This document shows positions 47,608-58,471 of a stretch of 64,000 nucleotides of DNA, piece after piece. Position 1 is the first letter of the stretch, and each line of letters begins with the position of its first letter. The notes under the pieces are model-generated. The model ran no database searches, was not told where the DNA came from, and was given only the letters and a program-made list of their open reading frames with translations. The translations under genes were made by a program, and so were the position numbers. Source of the DNA: Cunninghamia lanceolata (Eukaryota; Streptophyta; Pinopsida; Cupressales; Cupressaceae); contig BSBN01000187.1 of assembly GCA_027924645.1 (NCBI GenBank), positions 16,448,001 through 16,512,000 on the forward strand, read 5' to 3'.

Positions 47608-48198
47608 TTGCATACTTTTAAAAATCTCTTAAAAGCTTATTTTGCATTGATGTTACAAGACATATCATTATGGCATCTTCATCTCATTGCTCTTTGGTAT
47701 CTTTACATGCATATAAAAAAAAACTTCGAGAGTTTCTACAAATTTCTTAATACGAATCCTCATGTGCTCACTTATTTACAAGCTATGTATCACAAGGATA
47801 TATTTAAATGCTCCTCATTTGAAATCTTTGACTATGTATATGATTTTGACAACTTCACTTCTCTCATGAATACATACCCTTGGGTCATAGGAGATTTGAC
47901 AAAACACATTGAGAATGATAAGAGTGAAAGTTCTCTTAATATTTTGGATTTAATAGCTAAGACATATGGTGATGATGATGATGATGATTCCATAGTTGAA
48001 AGACCAAGAACATTAGATGAGAAGACCATGGATAGCCCTATCAATGATGTAACACCTAATCTTCCTATCAATATTGTACCTTCCTCTCGTCCCACTGCTC
48101 TCCCTGGCCAAGGTGTAGCATTAGTGGATGAGAAAAGGTCTCACATTAAATCCTTTAAGGATGGATGTTGGGTGCAATCAAGAGGGAAACAATGTTAA
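47608..48198 (+). pseudogene. Possible gag-like ORF of protease-only element
   Basis: 196 codons open, with aromatic helical segments (FESFYKFLNTNPHVLTYLQA), an aspartate run (YGDDDDDDSIVERP) and a Pro-rich end. No zinc knuckle. The position before the protease fits gag, but the family is not recognised, and the next 500 bp hold only broken frames. Confidence 0.45.
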
Positions 48199-48729
48199 TT
48201 CAATTGTCATTAATAGACCTTGTAGCAATATTCCTAAGATGATTGTCCAAGGGGCACCTAGTGTACCCTCTTGTTTAAAGTGTGTAATTACTGTTCAAGG
48301 TTGACCCTCGAATTACATCTATAAATATGCACAACAAATTGCTAAACTGGGTCAAGGTGTTCAAAATGTGTTACAACAACCACACCACAATGTGATTTCT
48401 CACACATACAACACCTGTAATAACAAGCAAAGTAACCAAGCACCACATGTGCCTATCTCTCTTCCATGTTCTCAACCTATGCTCCCTCCAATAGCTCGCT
48501 TTACTCATAAAAGTGGTCAAGAGTATGATCTTGTCAAACAACTTCATGTTACTCCAGCCAGCTAAGATCTCTCTTTGGCATTTAATACAAACATCACCTA
48601 CATATCATGGAATTCTCCAAGAAGCTTTACAGAAAGTGATTGTCCCACCTATTGCTAAGCCTAATGATGTAGCATCCGTATTGGATAGTATGCATGCGAC
48701 AAAAATAGATACTCTTTCAACCACATGAA

Positions 48730-49719
48730 TTACCATCAGTAGAAGTTCAAAACCAATATGATCCTCTTGTTATCTTTGTCACAATAAACAAATCATTGGT
48801 TAAGAGAGTTATGATTGATAATGGATTAGCTCTTAATGTTTGTAGCATTGAACTACTACACAAAATCAAAGTTGACACATCACAAATCACACCAAATAGC
48901 ATTAGCATTCGTGTCTTTGATAATGTTGGACGACAATCCGTGGGCACTATAACTCTACCTATACAAGTAGGACATGTGCTTGTGCCCACCCTGATTCATG
49001 TCATGCCTTGTTCTTTACCTTACAACATGATTCTTGGTAGACCTTGGAGTCATACATTAGGGGCAGTCCCTTCCACTCTACATCATTCAATCAAATTTAT
49101 ATTCAAAGGTAAACTACATACTATTCATGTTGATCCTGAACCAGATAACTATTTACACATTGAAATGCAAAAACCAGTTTACAATCATATAAGCTTAAAC
49201 AATTTGCAAGGTGATCCATCAATGAATAATGTTGTGCAAGACTCTCAACCATCGAATGCACTTGTTGATGATGATTGGGGTTCATTGGATTTTAACCCTT
49301 GCAGTACAGGGGAATACAAATTTAATAAACCTGACACATCAAAAGTTGCATCGATCTAGTCTAAACAATCTTTTGAAACATCTCAAAAAAACAAAGTTTC
49401 CTTGGTTGAAAATAAAGACAATATCCTTACCTATACTACAAATTATGATACCTATGAGGCTTCTCCTTCTTCTAAAGAAATGGACTCTCTATATGGTTCT
49501 GGATTTCAAATCTTGTACAAAAATAACGAATATGTAAGCAATGGTTGCGGTGTAAATCAACAAGGAATTAGAGTACCTTTACAAGTTGCTGGAATTAACT
49601 ACACAACTGGTATAGGATACCGCTCTTTGAAATCCACCAAAACCTCTTGTCGTTCTAAACTTAATGTTAATACAATATTAAAACAACATGAGAGATATCC
49701 TAAATGTGTATGTTCTTAA
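48730..49719 (+). pseudogene. Gypsy-type aspartic protease with G-patch-like segment
   Basis: VKRVMIDNGLALNVCSIELL corresponds to the VLIDNGSALNVCPL active-site block of one class of plant gypsy proteases (L for S here). NMILGRPWSHTLGAVPSTLH and IKFIFKGKLHTIHVD follow at family-like spacing. After one stop near 49,357 the frame goes on to GCGVNQQGIRVPLQVAG and GIGYRSLKSTK, the G-patch-like stretch that follows protease in that class. It would process a polyprotein. No RT follows. Confidence 0.8.
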
Positions 49720-51384
49720 TGATGGTGGTACTAGGTAAGTATTTCTAACCCTTTATCTCTCTCGTGATGTGCTTCCCCCGTGATGTGCTATGTGTTGTTT
49801 AGCTTTCCTGGGATGACCCCTGATTCTCTTGTAAGGTTCGGGATACCAAGAGACCGCCTCTATTGTGACCTTCTTCTATTTGTATCATCATTCTTCTATA
49901 TTGCCTCTCTGATTTTATCATTGTGTGTTGTGTCTTACGGACATAGTGTTGTGGTTGGTGACACTGGGGGCAACCTCCTACATGACTATCCTTAAGACAC
50001 TTGTTTCTCCTCTCTTATTTATTGTTTTCCTTCCTCTAGTGTTTCCATCTAGCGGGCAGATGATGACAAACATTTATACTGATGCGGACCTAGTGTCCCT
50101 TTCGAGAGCAATAAAAAAATGGACTTAGTTCCTAATATGATGGGGTTGTAATAAATTATCCAACGTTTGGCTAGTAGAAGCACTCATGCTTTCTGCGTAG
50201 TTCTTTTGATGGTATGCTATCGCACTTACAAGCCTTAACAATATTGCTACTCTATGCACCTTTGTTTGTCTTTGAATCTAGCCTTAGCGATACTCGATTT
50301 GGAGAGCTTCGTGATATAGCCCCATGGTTATCCCCATGGTTATCCTTGAACTCTGAATTCATTGTATAACCTTGGCTCTTTGTGTGTTAACCATATGCAT
50401 TGATGCTGTTGTTTATCATGATGTTGTAGACACTAACATGTTTCTTGCAAGGATGTGTTTGTGGGAACATTTGGCGATTGTAAAGTACATGTCACCTCTG
50501 GGGGGCACGGGCTTTGCGAGAGCTTGTGTTCCCTTGTGTGTTTTCTTCCTACCTTAACGTGCTTGATATTGATACCTGATATCAACCACCTTAAGGTGGG
50601 GGCATATATAAGGTAAGATGTCTGTTGTAGATGTTAGCAATGTGCTTGTCCTCAGGTGCAGCTTGTGCGATGAGTACATCCTGCACTCTAAGTTTATTTG
50701 CAATCATGTAAGCCCTCTGCAGAGGCGGGGATGGTGTATTTCTCAGAGCAGATTGCATCATCCTGTCATTTTCAAAAGTCCTATGTGGAGGTGGGGAGTA
50801 GATCTGTGACTAACTCAACCCTTAAGCGTGTTTTCGGCTATTGTTGTGGCGAAGCCCAATCGTCAGTGTGTGCCTATAATGTGCTTGTGATGGTGTTGGA
50901 CCTAGAAATAGGTACACTCCATCACTTGTCTATTGTGTTTTCTCCGTGTCTTCAAAGTGTGTGCTTGGCGTGCTTGCTTTGTGTGGCATGTTTGTTGCCC
51001 CATATGCAGTGCGATGAGTACATCCTACATTTTTGGAAGGTTTTGCATGTCTTGTATGTGTGTTGCCCCATATATACAAAGACCTAAGCGATAAGTGCAT
51101 CATGTATTATGGGAGGTTTGTTTACTTTCCAGTACTTGCATTTACATTTCATATATGAGAAAAAGAAAAGAAAAGATATCATGCATGTCTTCTATACATT
51201 AATGTGTCTTCTATGCATTTAATGTCCTCTCTATGTTTTGTGTGACTGTAACTGTCTTCTCCGTGTTTTGCATGCCTATTATTGTTTTCTATGCGATTGG
51301 CATGCCTTCTCCTTGCTTGGTGTGTTTGTTGTGTTTGTGACCTTACTTTAATGCATGTATTAGCCTTACGTTTATACATACATT
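49720..51384 (+). other. 3' untranslated part of protease-only element
   Basis: No gene. Contains repeated lines such as GCGATGAGTACATCCTGCA (50,667, 51,011) and a looser copy at 51,089, and a run of TCTTCTCCGTGTTTTGCATG-like units at 51,180-51,310. Open stretches here show no motif and change frame. Confidence 0.6.
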
Positions 51385-51399
51385 AAAGTGGGGGCTAAA
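51385..51399 (+). promoter_or_regulatory. Polypurine tract of protease-only element
   Basis: AAAGTGGGGGCTAAA abuts the 3' LTR, which fixes the plus orientation of the element. Confidence 0.75.
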
Positions 51400-52646
51400 T
51401 GTAACGTCAGAAAATGTCACCTTGGGGGCTTTTCCCTCATAAGGTTTAGCTCCCGGGTCTTTTGCATGCATTTAGGACATCTTACTTCATAATTTGGCAT
51501 CCCAATGGAATGAGCCCTAGGTAACATGACAAATGGGACCTAGGAGGACCCCTTGAGCTTGACCCTGCCCAAAATAGGGGGAGGACTTGGGCGCCCGCAC
51601 CCTAGTCTTGCCCTATTTTGGGGTAGCCCTAATTTTTGGGTGTCGGTTTATGACCGTTATTTGGGTCCTATGTCGACAGGGTAAGTTTGAATTACAAAAA
51701 TATTGGCAGGAGTGTTTGTAGTTGCATATAAAAGCATGTTTAGGCATTCATTTGAAAACTAGATTTCAATTAGATGATCATTGTGAACTTTAGGCACTCT
51801 CAAGGTGATTCAAGGCTTTCATTGTGTTGCAAGAGCAGACTTGTGTGGTTTATGTGTTTGTATTTTTAGATTTGAGCATCCATTTCCTCATGGAATGAAG
51901 AGCATCTTCCTCCCATGAGAGCTTCACTACAAGGTGACATTATATTGTGTTTTTATCATCATTTCCTTTAGTTTTTTCCTCTGCCTCACAAGGGCACGCA
52001 CTCTCTATTTGACAAAGGTGTTCGGAGACTTAAGTGTCCTCCGAGGTTTGACTGAGGCAAGCCTCTAAACACCACAACCCCCTCCCAAAGTTTTCATGGT
52101 TGCAGGTTACAGGTTGCGGAGCTGGAAAAAGTGAAGTTGCAGTGAGGCATCTTGAAGTGTCGGAATTGCAGAACAAAAGGAAAAATAGCACCGTGGACTT
52201 GGGCGCCCACTCATTAGTCCTCCAACTTTCATGACGAGAAAATATCTAGGACAACAGGGAAGAGTTGCAGACTGAATTCCCAGATTCGGACAAAAAGCAG
52301 GGCATTGGACTTGGGCGCCCGCTCTTTTGTCCCCAACTTTTCCGCCTTGAAACCCTAAAAATAGGTATTTTGTAATTTGATATTTTGCTTCCCTTTGCAA
52401 GAGTTTTTTCTATTATTCTTCTGTTTATAGTTGTATTTGTGAAATTAGGGTTTTAATGGTCAATTAAGCATAAGAGAAGGAAAATTGATAATTAAATTCC
52501 CTAATCCAAGTTTTCCTACATCTCACAACGACCTAGGGTATGATAGTGCATTACCACTCGACCCTAGATCCTTGAATGTTAAGGGTGAAAGGAGGATTCA
52601 AACATCTAAGACATCAAACATTAAAATCTAAATTTTACCCTAAACA
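51400..52646 (+). repeat. 3' LTR of protease-only element
   Basis: 1,247 bp, TGTAACGTCAGAAAATGTCA to TTACCCTAAACA. It contains the uninterrupted form (GAGCTTCACTACAAGGTGAC) of the site where the inner copia inserted in the 5' copy. Confidence 0.9.
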
Positions 52647-52651
52647 ACTTT

Positions 52652-55349
52652 GTATTGCTCTTTCATTTCCCTCTCATGATCAAATTTCACAAGGAATTGA
52701 GTGTAGACTGGACATTGGCTTTGGCACTTTCATGAGTAATCTTCCCAAGTTCAATCCTGGAAATAAAATAATCACTCATGCTAAAATTTTCCATAGTTGC
52801 ATCTGATGGCGGATGCGCAATTTCCACATATTTATGACCCTTGTCTTCTAGAAGCCAAGGAAGAATCTTGGGTTTCTTTTATGTCTTAGCTTTTACTGGC
52901 ATTAGCTTCCCGAAGTCAAAGTCATCTAGGGAGATGGCTTGCTTCTTCCTTTTAGGTGTATATGTTGAAATCCATGAAGCACTGATGTACTAACATTCGT
53001 GTCAGACCCCATGGTTGGTGTAGAAGGAACTATGTTGACACTCGTGGTAGTGATGATGGGAGGAGTATTTGTAAACACTGCACTTGGTACATCCACATTA
53101 GCAACTTGCTTAGTATCCAAAACAAACTGTTCAAAAATTGTGGAGTCACCTGTGTCATATGAGGTTGAAGAGAAACTAGGAATTGATCTTGAGGAACAAA
53201 GAACATTATCAAAGGTCATATTAGGATTATCAAAAATTGTTCTTGAAGATGACGGGGACTCGGATGACTAAATATCAATGGGTGAAGTTGGGGTTGTAGG
53301 AGGATTAGGCAAAGAAACTAAAACATATACATTATGTTTAGGAGAAGGGATTTCAATGTCTTGTGACACATTTCTTTGGGGAGACATGCATGTGTCCTGT
53401 AGATTCTCCTGATCATCTCTTTCTTCTTTCTCCTCTTCATTCTTTCTCTCTACTGAAGACTTATCCTCAATATCCATTTCCTCTGTAGCTAGTTCTTCAA
53501 CCCCTTGTTCTTCAACTTCCATTTCCTTAGCAACAAACTCATCCTCTGTCACTTTAGCCTTATTCCCTTTTGACACAAATTTAATCTTAGGCTTGGAAGC
53601 CTTGGATGTACTAGGAATATCACTTTTATTCTTAGTTCTCAACTCAGCCCTTTTTCCAGTTTGTTCCAAATCCTCCTCTTCAGAACCAGTTATAAAGTCC
53701 TCCAAAGATATACCCTTGCTTTGCAGCCACATATTGGTAGTAGCCAGAACAGGTTTAAATCTCTTTCTCAAAGAAGTTAACTCCTTTTTTGACCACTACA
53801 CAGTAGGCAAGGGAGAAGTTGCAATTTGTTCATTGACATATATAGGATTAACAACATCTTCGTTGTCCACCATACCTTCTGGAACATCATCCAAACCCAA
53901 ATATTCAATTTGATTCAGAGTCAACCTGTTGTAATCTAACTTTCTGATCACCTCTTCTGTTCTTAAGTCAGCCCATATATCCTCTACCATCGGCTCATGA
54001 AACTGAGTCTTTCTCCTGATCTTATCCTTCACTCCCTAATAATCAAATTTGGGTCTCCTTTTGAGTTGTTTCATAGTAACCATCTACATTTCGGTTTCCA
54101 TTACCTTGGCTTTAGCAACAGTTGCAACTGAGTACCTACCAATCTCAATAGGAAACCTAAATCTGGGCTTCTTTAACTCTATTTGTTTGTTGTGGACGAT
54201 AATCATTTGTCGACACAACTCCATCAGAACAATTATGTCAAAAGGGAACTTAGGCAACATGTAGTGATAACCCTGAAAATAGCCAACTCTTAGATATGTG
54301 AAAGTTGAGAACTGAAGAAACAAACAACCAAAACCATTCACCACTACCCAGGCTTCATCTGAAATTCTCCTCTTCTCCAACTGGGGGTCAAAGAGGTACA
54401 AGAAAATAGCAAAGAAGGCATCATTCACCCTTCTGAAATGATGAATTGAGCCTTTCAAAGTGAGTTGAGGATAATACTGATAAACTAGTACAACCCTCCT
54501 GTCTACATCAAATGTTAAACCTGGGAAGTTCCTCATTGACGCTGCTATATATACTAGGTATGAAGTCAGATGGAACTTGAAAGTAGTTGATACCTTAATT
54601 AGCTGCTCATGAAGAGAATTACTAATTTGTTCTTCCGAGAAAATATTTTTCTTACCTTGAAGTATGATCCTGATGTATGGGTACATCCATTCATGGAAGG
54701 TTGAAGATGAAGCTAGACCTCTAACTCTACTGGGAAGAGTTATTAAATCACTTACCTCCTCCACAAAGTCGCTCTTGGGAAAAGTCCTGGGCCATCTAGA
54801 CAAATTTGGTCTAGAAGTCTTGAGCCATTTAGTATTGATCACTCTTTTTGCCTTTTCAACATCTTTATCATACTCACCCTGAGCAATACTAAAATCCAGC
54901 TCTGCAATATCTTCAACAACGGGGGACATAAAAACCTTATCTATAAACTCTGCATCAAGTCTCATGATCACATTGCCATGGGCATCTACCACTGTCCTAT
55001 TGTCTTTATTGTAGAAATGAGCAACTTGGAGAACAAACTCCATAATATGTGCAACAACGGGGAATGAAGCCACCAAATGAATATTGCTTTTGACAATCTT
55101 CTGCATATAAGGACTAGGTTTATCTGACTTCGTTCTCTCCACAAATTCGGCCATAGCCACATGACCAATTTCAGTGTCCCTTATCTCATCCACATTAGAG
55201 GTGACTGATGTGACAGGAAAAACACCCTGATACTTGTACTTCATCGCTTTGGCTTTCTTTGGAGACGAGTCAGTCATTTGAAAAGAAGGCTCCTTCAAAT
55301 GAATTGAAAACCTCGACAGTTTGTAGGAGAAACTGTAACAAAATGTCAT
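52652..55349 (-). pseudogene. Large ORF of the 36-57 kb insertion, N-terminal and central part
   Basis: Open for 421 codons from 55,349, then continuing in one frame to 52,926 through TAG stops only (54,084, 54,036, 53,796, 53,268, 52,926). The probable start is MTDSSPKKAKAMKYKYQGVF, 24 codons inside. The N-terminal half is rich in aromatic and helical segments (VVAHIMEFVLQVAHFYNKDN, RLDAEFIDKVFMSPVVEDIA, FHLTSYLVYIAASMRNFPGL). After it come a basic Ser/Lys region, an acidic Glu-rich region (53,380-53,560) and a Ser/Thr/Pro-rich stretch. I recognise no family. It shares its plan with ORF B and the level-0 ORF. Confidence 0.75.
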
Positions 55350-55529
55350 GATTTTGTAGTTAGGGGAAAAATAAGCAATTTGGGAAACTACATATTGATG
55401 ATCATGATCACAGGAATGAACTTGAAAGGGCTAAAGAGAAAGCAAGTCAAAAAAATAGATGAAAGCAGGCTCATGATAGCTATTCGAAAAATTCCCGAGT
55501 TAGACAAATTCTAGGGAGTGAGTGTACGG

Positions 55530-56700
55530 GTGGCAATTTTTGTTGCCCTTGCATGCTAGGGGGAATTGCTGGTGTCAGGGTGGCAAATTTTACTGCTCTT
55601 GCATGTAGAGTAAAGCATTGGCAATGCAAAATGCATAAGCAATGAATTTTACCACCTTTGCAAGGAAAGGATAAAACTTGGTTTTAGTGTCAGAGTGGTG
55701 ATTTCTACCACTATTGCATGAAACTTCAAACTCACCAAACTCATGTAGGGGTGGTGAATTTCACTACCCTTACACTTAGGGTAGATCTCATAAAAAAGAA
55801 AGACACGGGCGACAATTTTTACTGCCATCACATTTGGGTAGCTACGTGAGTTTTATGTAGGGGCGGCAATTTTTGCCACCCTTACATCTGGGTATCACTA
55901 CTAAGACACATGTATAGGCAGTAATTTCTCCCACCAATACATTACTAAGCGAACAACAAGCAGGATTGGTAAAATCATCTGTCGTTGCATCTAGGATATC
56001 CTAAGACCAAAACCTAAGTTTAAATAGATGTGAATGGAAGTAAAACTATCGTCCTTGCATAAAACTAGGGTATGGCAAAAACCACCGATAATGGACAAGA
56101 ATTGGCAAAAAAACTCATACTACCATTAGGGTTTTAAAGCGACAACAAAGAAAGAAAAACAACCATCGATTCTTTTAGAATGAAGATTAACAAAAACATA
56201 AATGTTCACATAGATTACAAATAAACACTTACATTGCAAACAAACCCTAACAAAAGAAAAAAAAACGACTTCCTACCTGGCGAAAACGCTGAGAAACCCT
56301 AGGTGATATCACCAACGAAATCTATTCAAACCAAATGTTTCTGCAACTTAATCAACTTCAGGAGGAGTTGAAAGGCTATCACAAGAGGTTTAGAACAAAG
56401 AATAAATGAAACAACAATTAAAAGCGTTTTAAAAGGCTTAAAAAGAACGTATTAGAATTTGGCACGAGTGCCATTAATGCACTCAGAGTTAACCAAAGAC
56501 GCTCGGGAAATGCACAGGTGGTAATTTTTACCACTCTTGCACATAGCCAAAATCAATATGCACGGGTGACAATTTTTGTTGCCCCTACATCTAAGGTTAA
56601 AGCAAGACAAACATGCATGAGCGGTGAAAAATGTCACTCCTGCATATAAAACAGAAAAAGCTAAAAATATGTAATGGCGGCAAAAATGACCGCTCCAACA
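55530..56700 (-). repeat. Array of about ten hairpin-forming repeats in the ORF leader
   Basis: Irregularly spaced units of the form GGTGGYAATTTTTRCCACC followed by CTTGCAT or CCTACAT. Examples: GTGGTAATTTTTACCAC (56,518-56,534, perfect 7-bp stem), GGCAATTTTTGTTGCC (55,532-55,547), GTGGTGATTTCTACCAC (near 55,695), GGCGGCAATTTTTGCCACC (near 55,862). Stem bases differ between units while pairing is mostly kept. No ORF is present in this 1.6-kb leader. Confidence 0.75.
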
Positions 56701-56960
56701 TGCTACACTTTAAAACTATCTAACTCCTTTACAATTAAACTTACTGATTTAACTAGTTTGCTCACTTATTCAAATTTCACAAACGTTGAAAAACCATAAC
56801 GAGGAGATGCTCAAAATGATTATCAGGGCTTAGAAGATCACATATGAGGGCAAAAATTTGCCTCGAAAAATGTGCTTAGAGTTGTAGGCTATGAAATGGA
56901 CAAGTTTCGTAGGAGTCGTCCTACTAAATGAGCGCAGCAGATTTTGAGGACAACAGTCCC

Positions 56961-58413
56961 ATTCTCTTATGCCATAGCCAACTCTCGCTGGATTGAGTCA
57001 ACAAACATGTTCTTCCATTTACTTCCTTCAGGCGATAGATATCACCATATGTCTTGATGCCTTTTGCCACTAATTTTACGGATCCTTCCTTCCTGATCTC
57101 ACAACTTTTGTCGTGAAAGGTGAGATTATACCCTTTGCTGCACACATATGACTGACACTGAGAAGATTGTGTTTTAGCCCTTTGACAAAGAGGACATCCT
57201 CAGTCCTATTCTTCCCATCAATAGTTATAACACATTTTCCACATATCTGTGTTGACTCATCACCACCAAATTAGAAAGCACCACCATCCCACTTCTCAAG
57301 GTTGATAAACTTATCTTTGTCACCAGTCATATGATTTGAGCATTCACTATCAATTACCCAAGCCTTGGATTCTTCTTTTGCATGAAAGGCAGTCCATACA
57401 ACCATTGATCTTTTATTGTTTTGATGTGTTTGCAAGGTATCAGTCTTCCCACAAGTTCTAGCATCATTCTTTTTATTACCAATATTCAAAGCAATGAAAA
57501 GTGTTTCATCATTTGAATCATCATGATCCTCATCTTCTAAAGAATAATTACTTTCTATGGAATATAGGCTTCTCTTGAACTTGTCTCTTTTGTTGTTACC
57601 TCTTGATTCTTTGAAAGGACATTTAGAAGAAAAATGACCAACCTGTCCACAATTGAAACATTTGAAGGGTAACTTACCTTTGTATTTGCCAGTACCTTTC
57701 TTCAGTCTTCTTACAAAATTTGTTTCAACTTCATTAGGGCTCTCATCTTCATCAAAAACTTCTTTTTTAATCTTCATACTAGTTTTGAAAGCAACTTCTT
57801 TCTTTGGAGCATCAGTGCCAAGCTCTCTCATTTCAAAGGTAGTAAGGGTACCAAACATTTTGTCTATAGTGTATGTATCCAAGTCTGCATTCTCCTCAAT
57901 GGCAGATACCTTATGAATGTAAGATTTGGGAAGAGATCTCAGAATCTTTTTCACAATCTCATCTTCTTTCACTTCTCCACCAAGATCTATAATGCCATTG
58001 ACCACTTCATTCACCTGGAACATATATCCAACAATGTCTTCATCCTCTGTCATTTTTAGATTCTCAAATTTGTTCTTGAAGATTTGTATCTTGGCTTATT
58101 TTACTTTATTATCTCCTTCATAGATGGTTTTAAGATTATCCCAAACTTCTTGAGTGGAATCACAACCCATTATTTCTTGAAGTTCAAAATCAGCTAACCC
58201 ACTCGTGATATCAAATTTGTCCTTGGCATTGCTATCATACTTCTTGATTTCATTTGCATCTGTAGGAATAGTAGTCAGAACCATGTAACTAGACTGGACA
58301 GAGTGCCAAACACCACACCCTAGGGAATTAATATAAGCTTCCATCCTTAGCTTCCAAAAAGCATAATTTGTTCCATCAAACCTAGGTATCTTGTTGGATC
58401 CACTTTGTGCCAT
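56961..58413 (-). pseudogene. Outer copia gag, protease and integrase start
   Basis: Gag begins MAQSGSNKIPRFDGTNYAFW at 58,413. One stop at 58,096, then ILRSLPKSYIHKVSAIEEN, LTTFEMRELG and the knuckle CFNCGQVGHFSSKCP. The protease box reads WVIDSECSNHMTGD: E replaces the G of DSG (codon 57,343-57,345), which should inactivate it. A TAA at 57,271 and more coding (GLKHNLLSVSHMCSKGYNL) lead to SWLWHKRMG, where the insertion at 56,955 cuts the integrase zinc site. Confidence 0.9.
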
Positions 58414-58457
58414 CTTGGACCTTCGTCAAATGGTTAAGCTTCCCTCAAAGAAACTTG

Positions 58458-58469
58458 GATCTAATACCA
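58458..58469 (-). promoter_or_regulatory. Primer binding site of the outer copia
   Basis: Minus strand TGGTATTAGATC, two bases from the LTR, is the initiator-Met site TGGTATCAGAGC with two changes. Confidence 0.8.
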
Positions 58470-58471
58470 AT

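Larger units (their letters stand above)
37914..52646 (+). mobile_element. Protease-only LTR retrotransposon (gypsy-derived, non-autonomous)
   Basis: LTRs of 1,250 bp (37,914-38,440 plus 45,469-46,191) and 1,247 bp (51,400-52,646), starting TGTAACGTCAGAAAATGTC and ending CCTAAACA. Flanks GCTTT and ACTTT form a 5-bp target duplication with one change, inside the large ORF of the 36-57 kb insertion. Of about 5.2 kb internal sequence only a gypsy-type protease with a G-patch-like segment is recognisable; there is no RT, RNase H or integrase. Confidence 0.85.
36146..56955 (-). mobile_element. Insertion with large non-pol ORF, inside copia integrase
   Basis: Inserted between SWLWHKRMG and HNNFDN of the outer integrase. 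Flanks GTCCT (36,141-36,145) and GTCCC (56,956-56,960) form a 5-bp duplication with one change, and termini are TGTTG and CAACA. Its own sequence, about 6.1 kb, is 36,146-37,913 plus 52,652-56,955. It has an LTR-like promoter part on the left and a leader with hairpins on the right, but I could not find a matching LTR pair. No protease, RT or integrase is seen. Confidence 0.75.

Noticed and set aside
49780..51087. Small open frames with membrane-like peptides
   Set aside because: They lie in the 3' untranslated part of the protease-only element, overlap in different frames and end at random.
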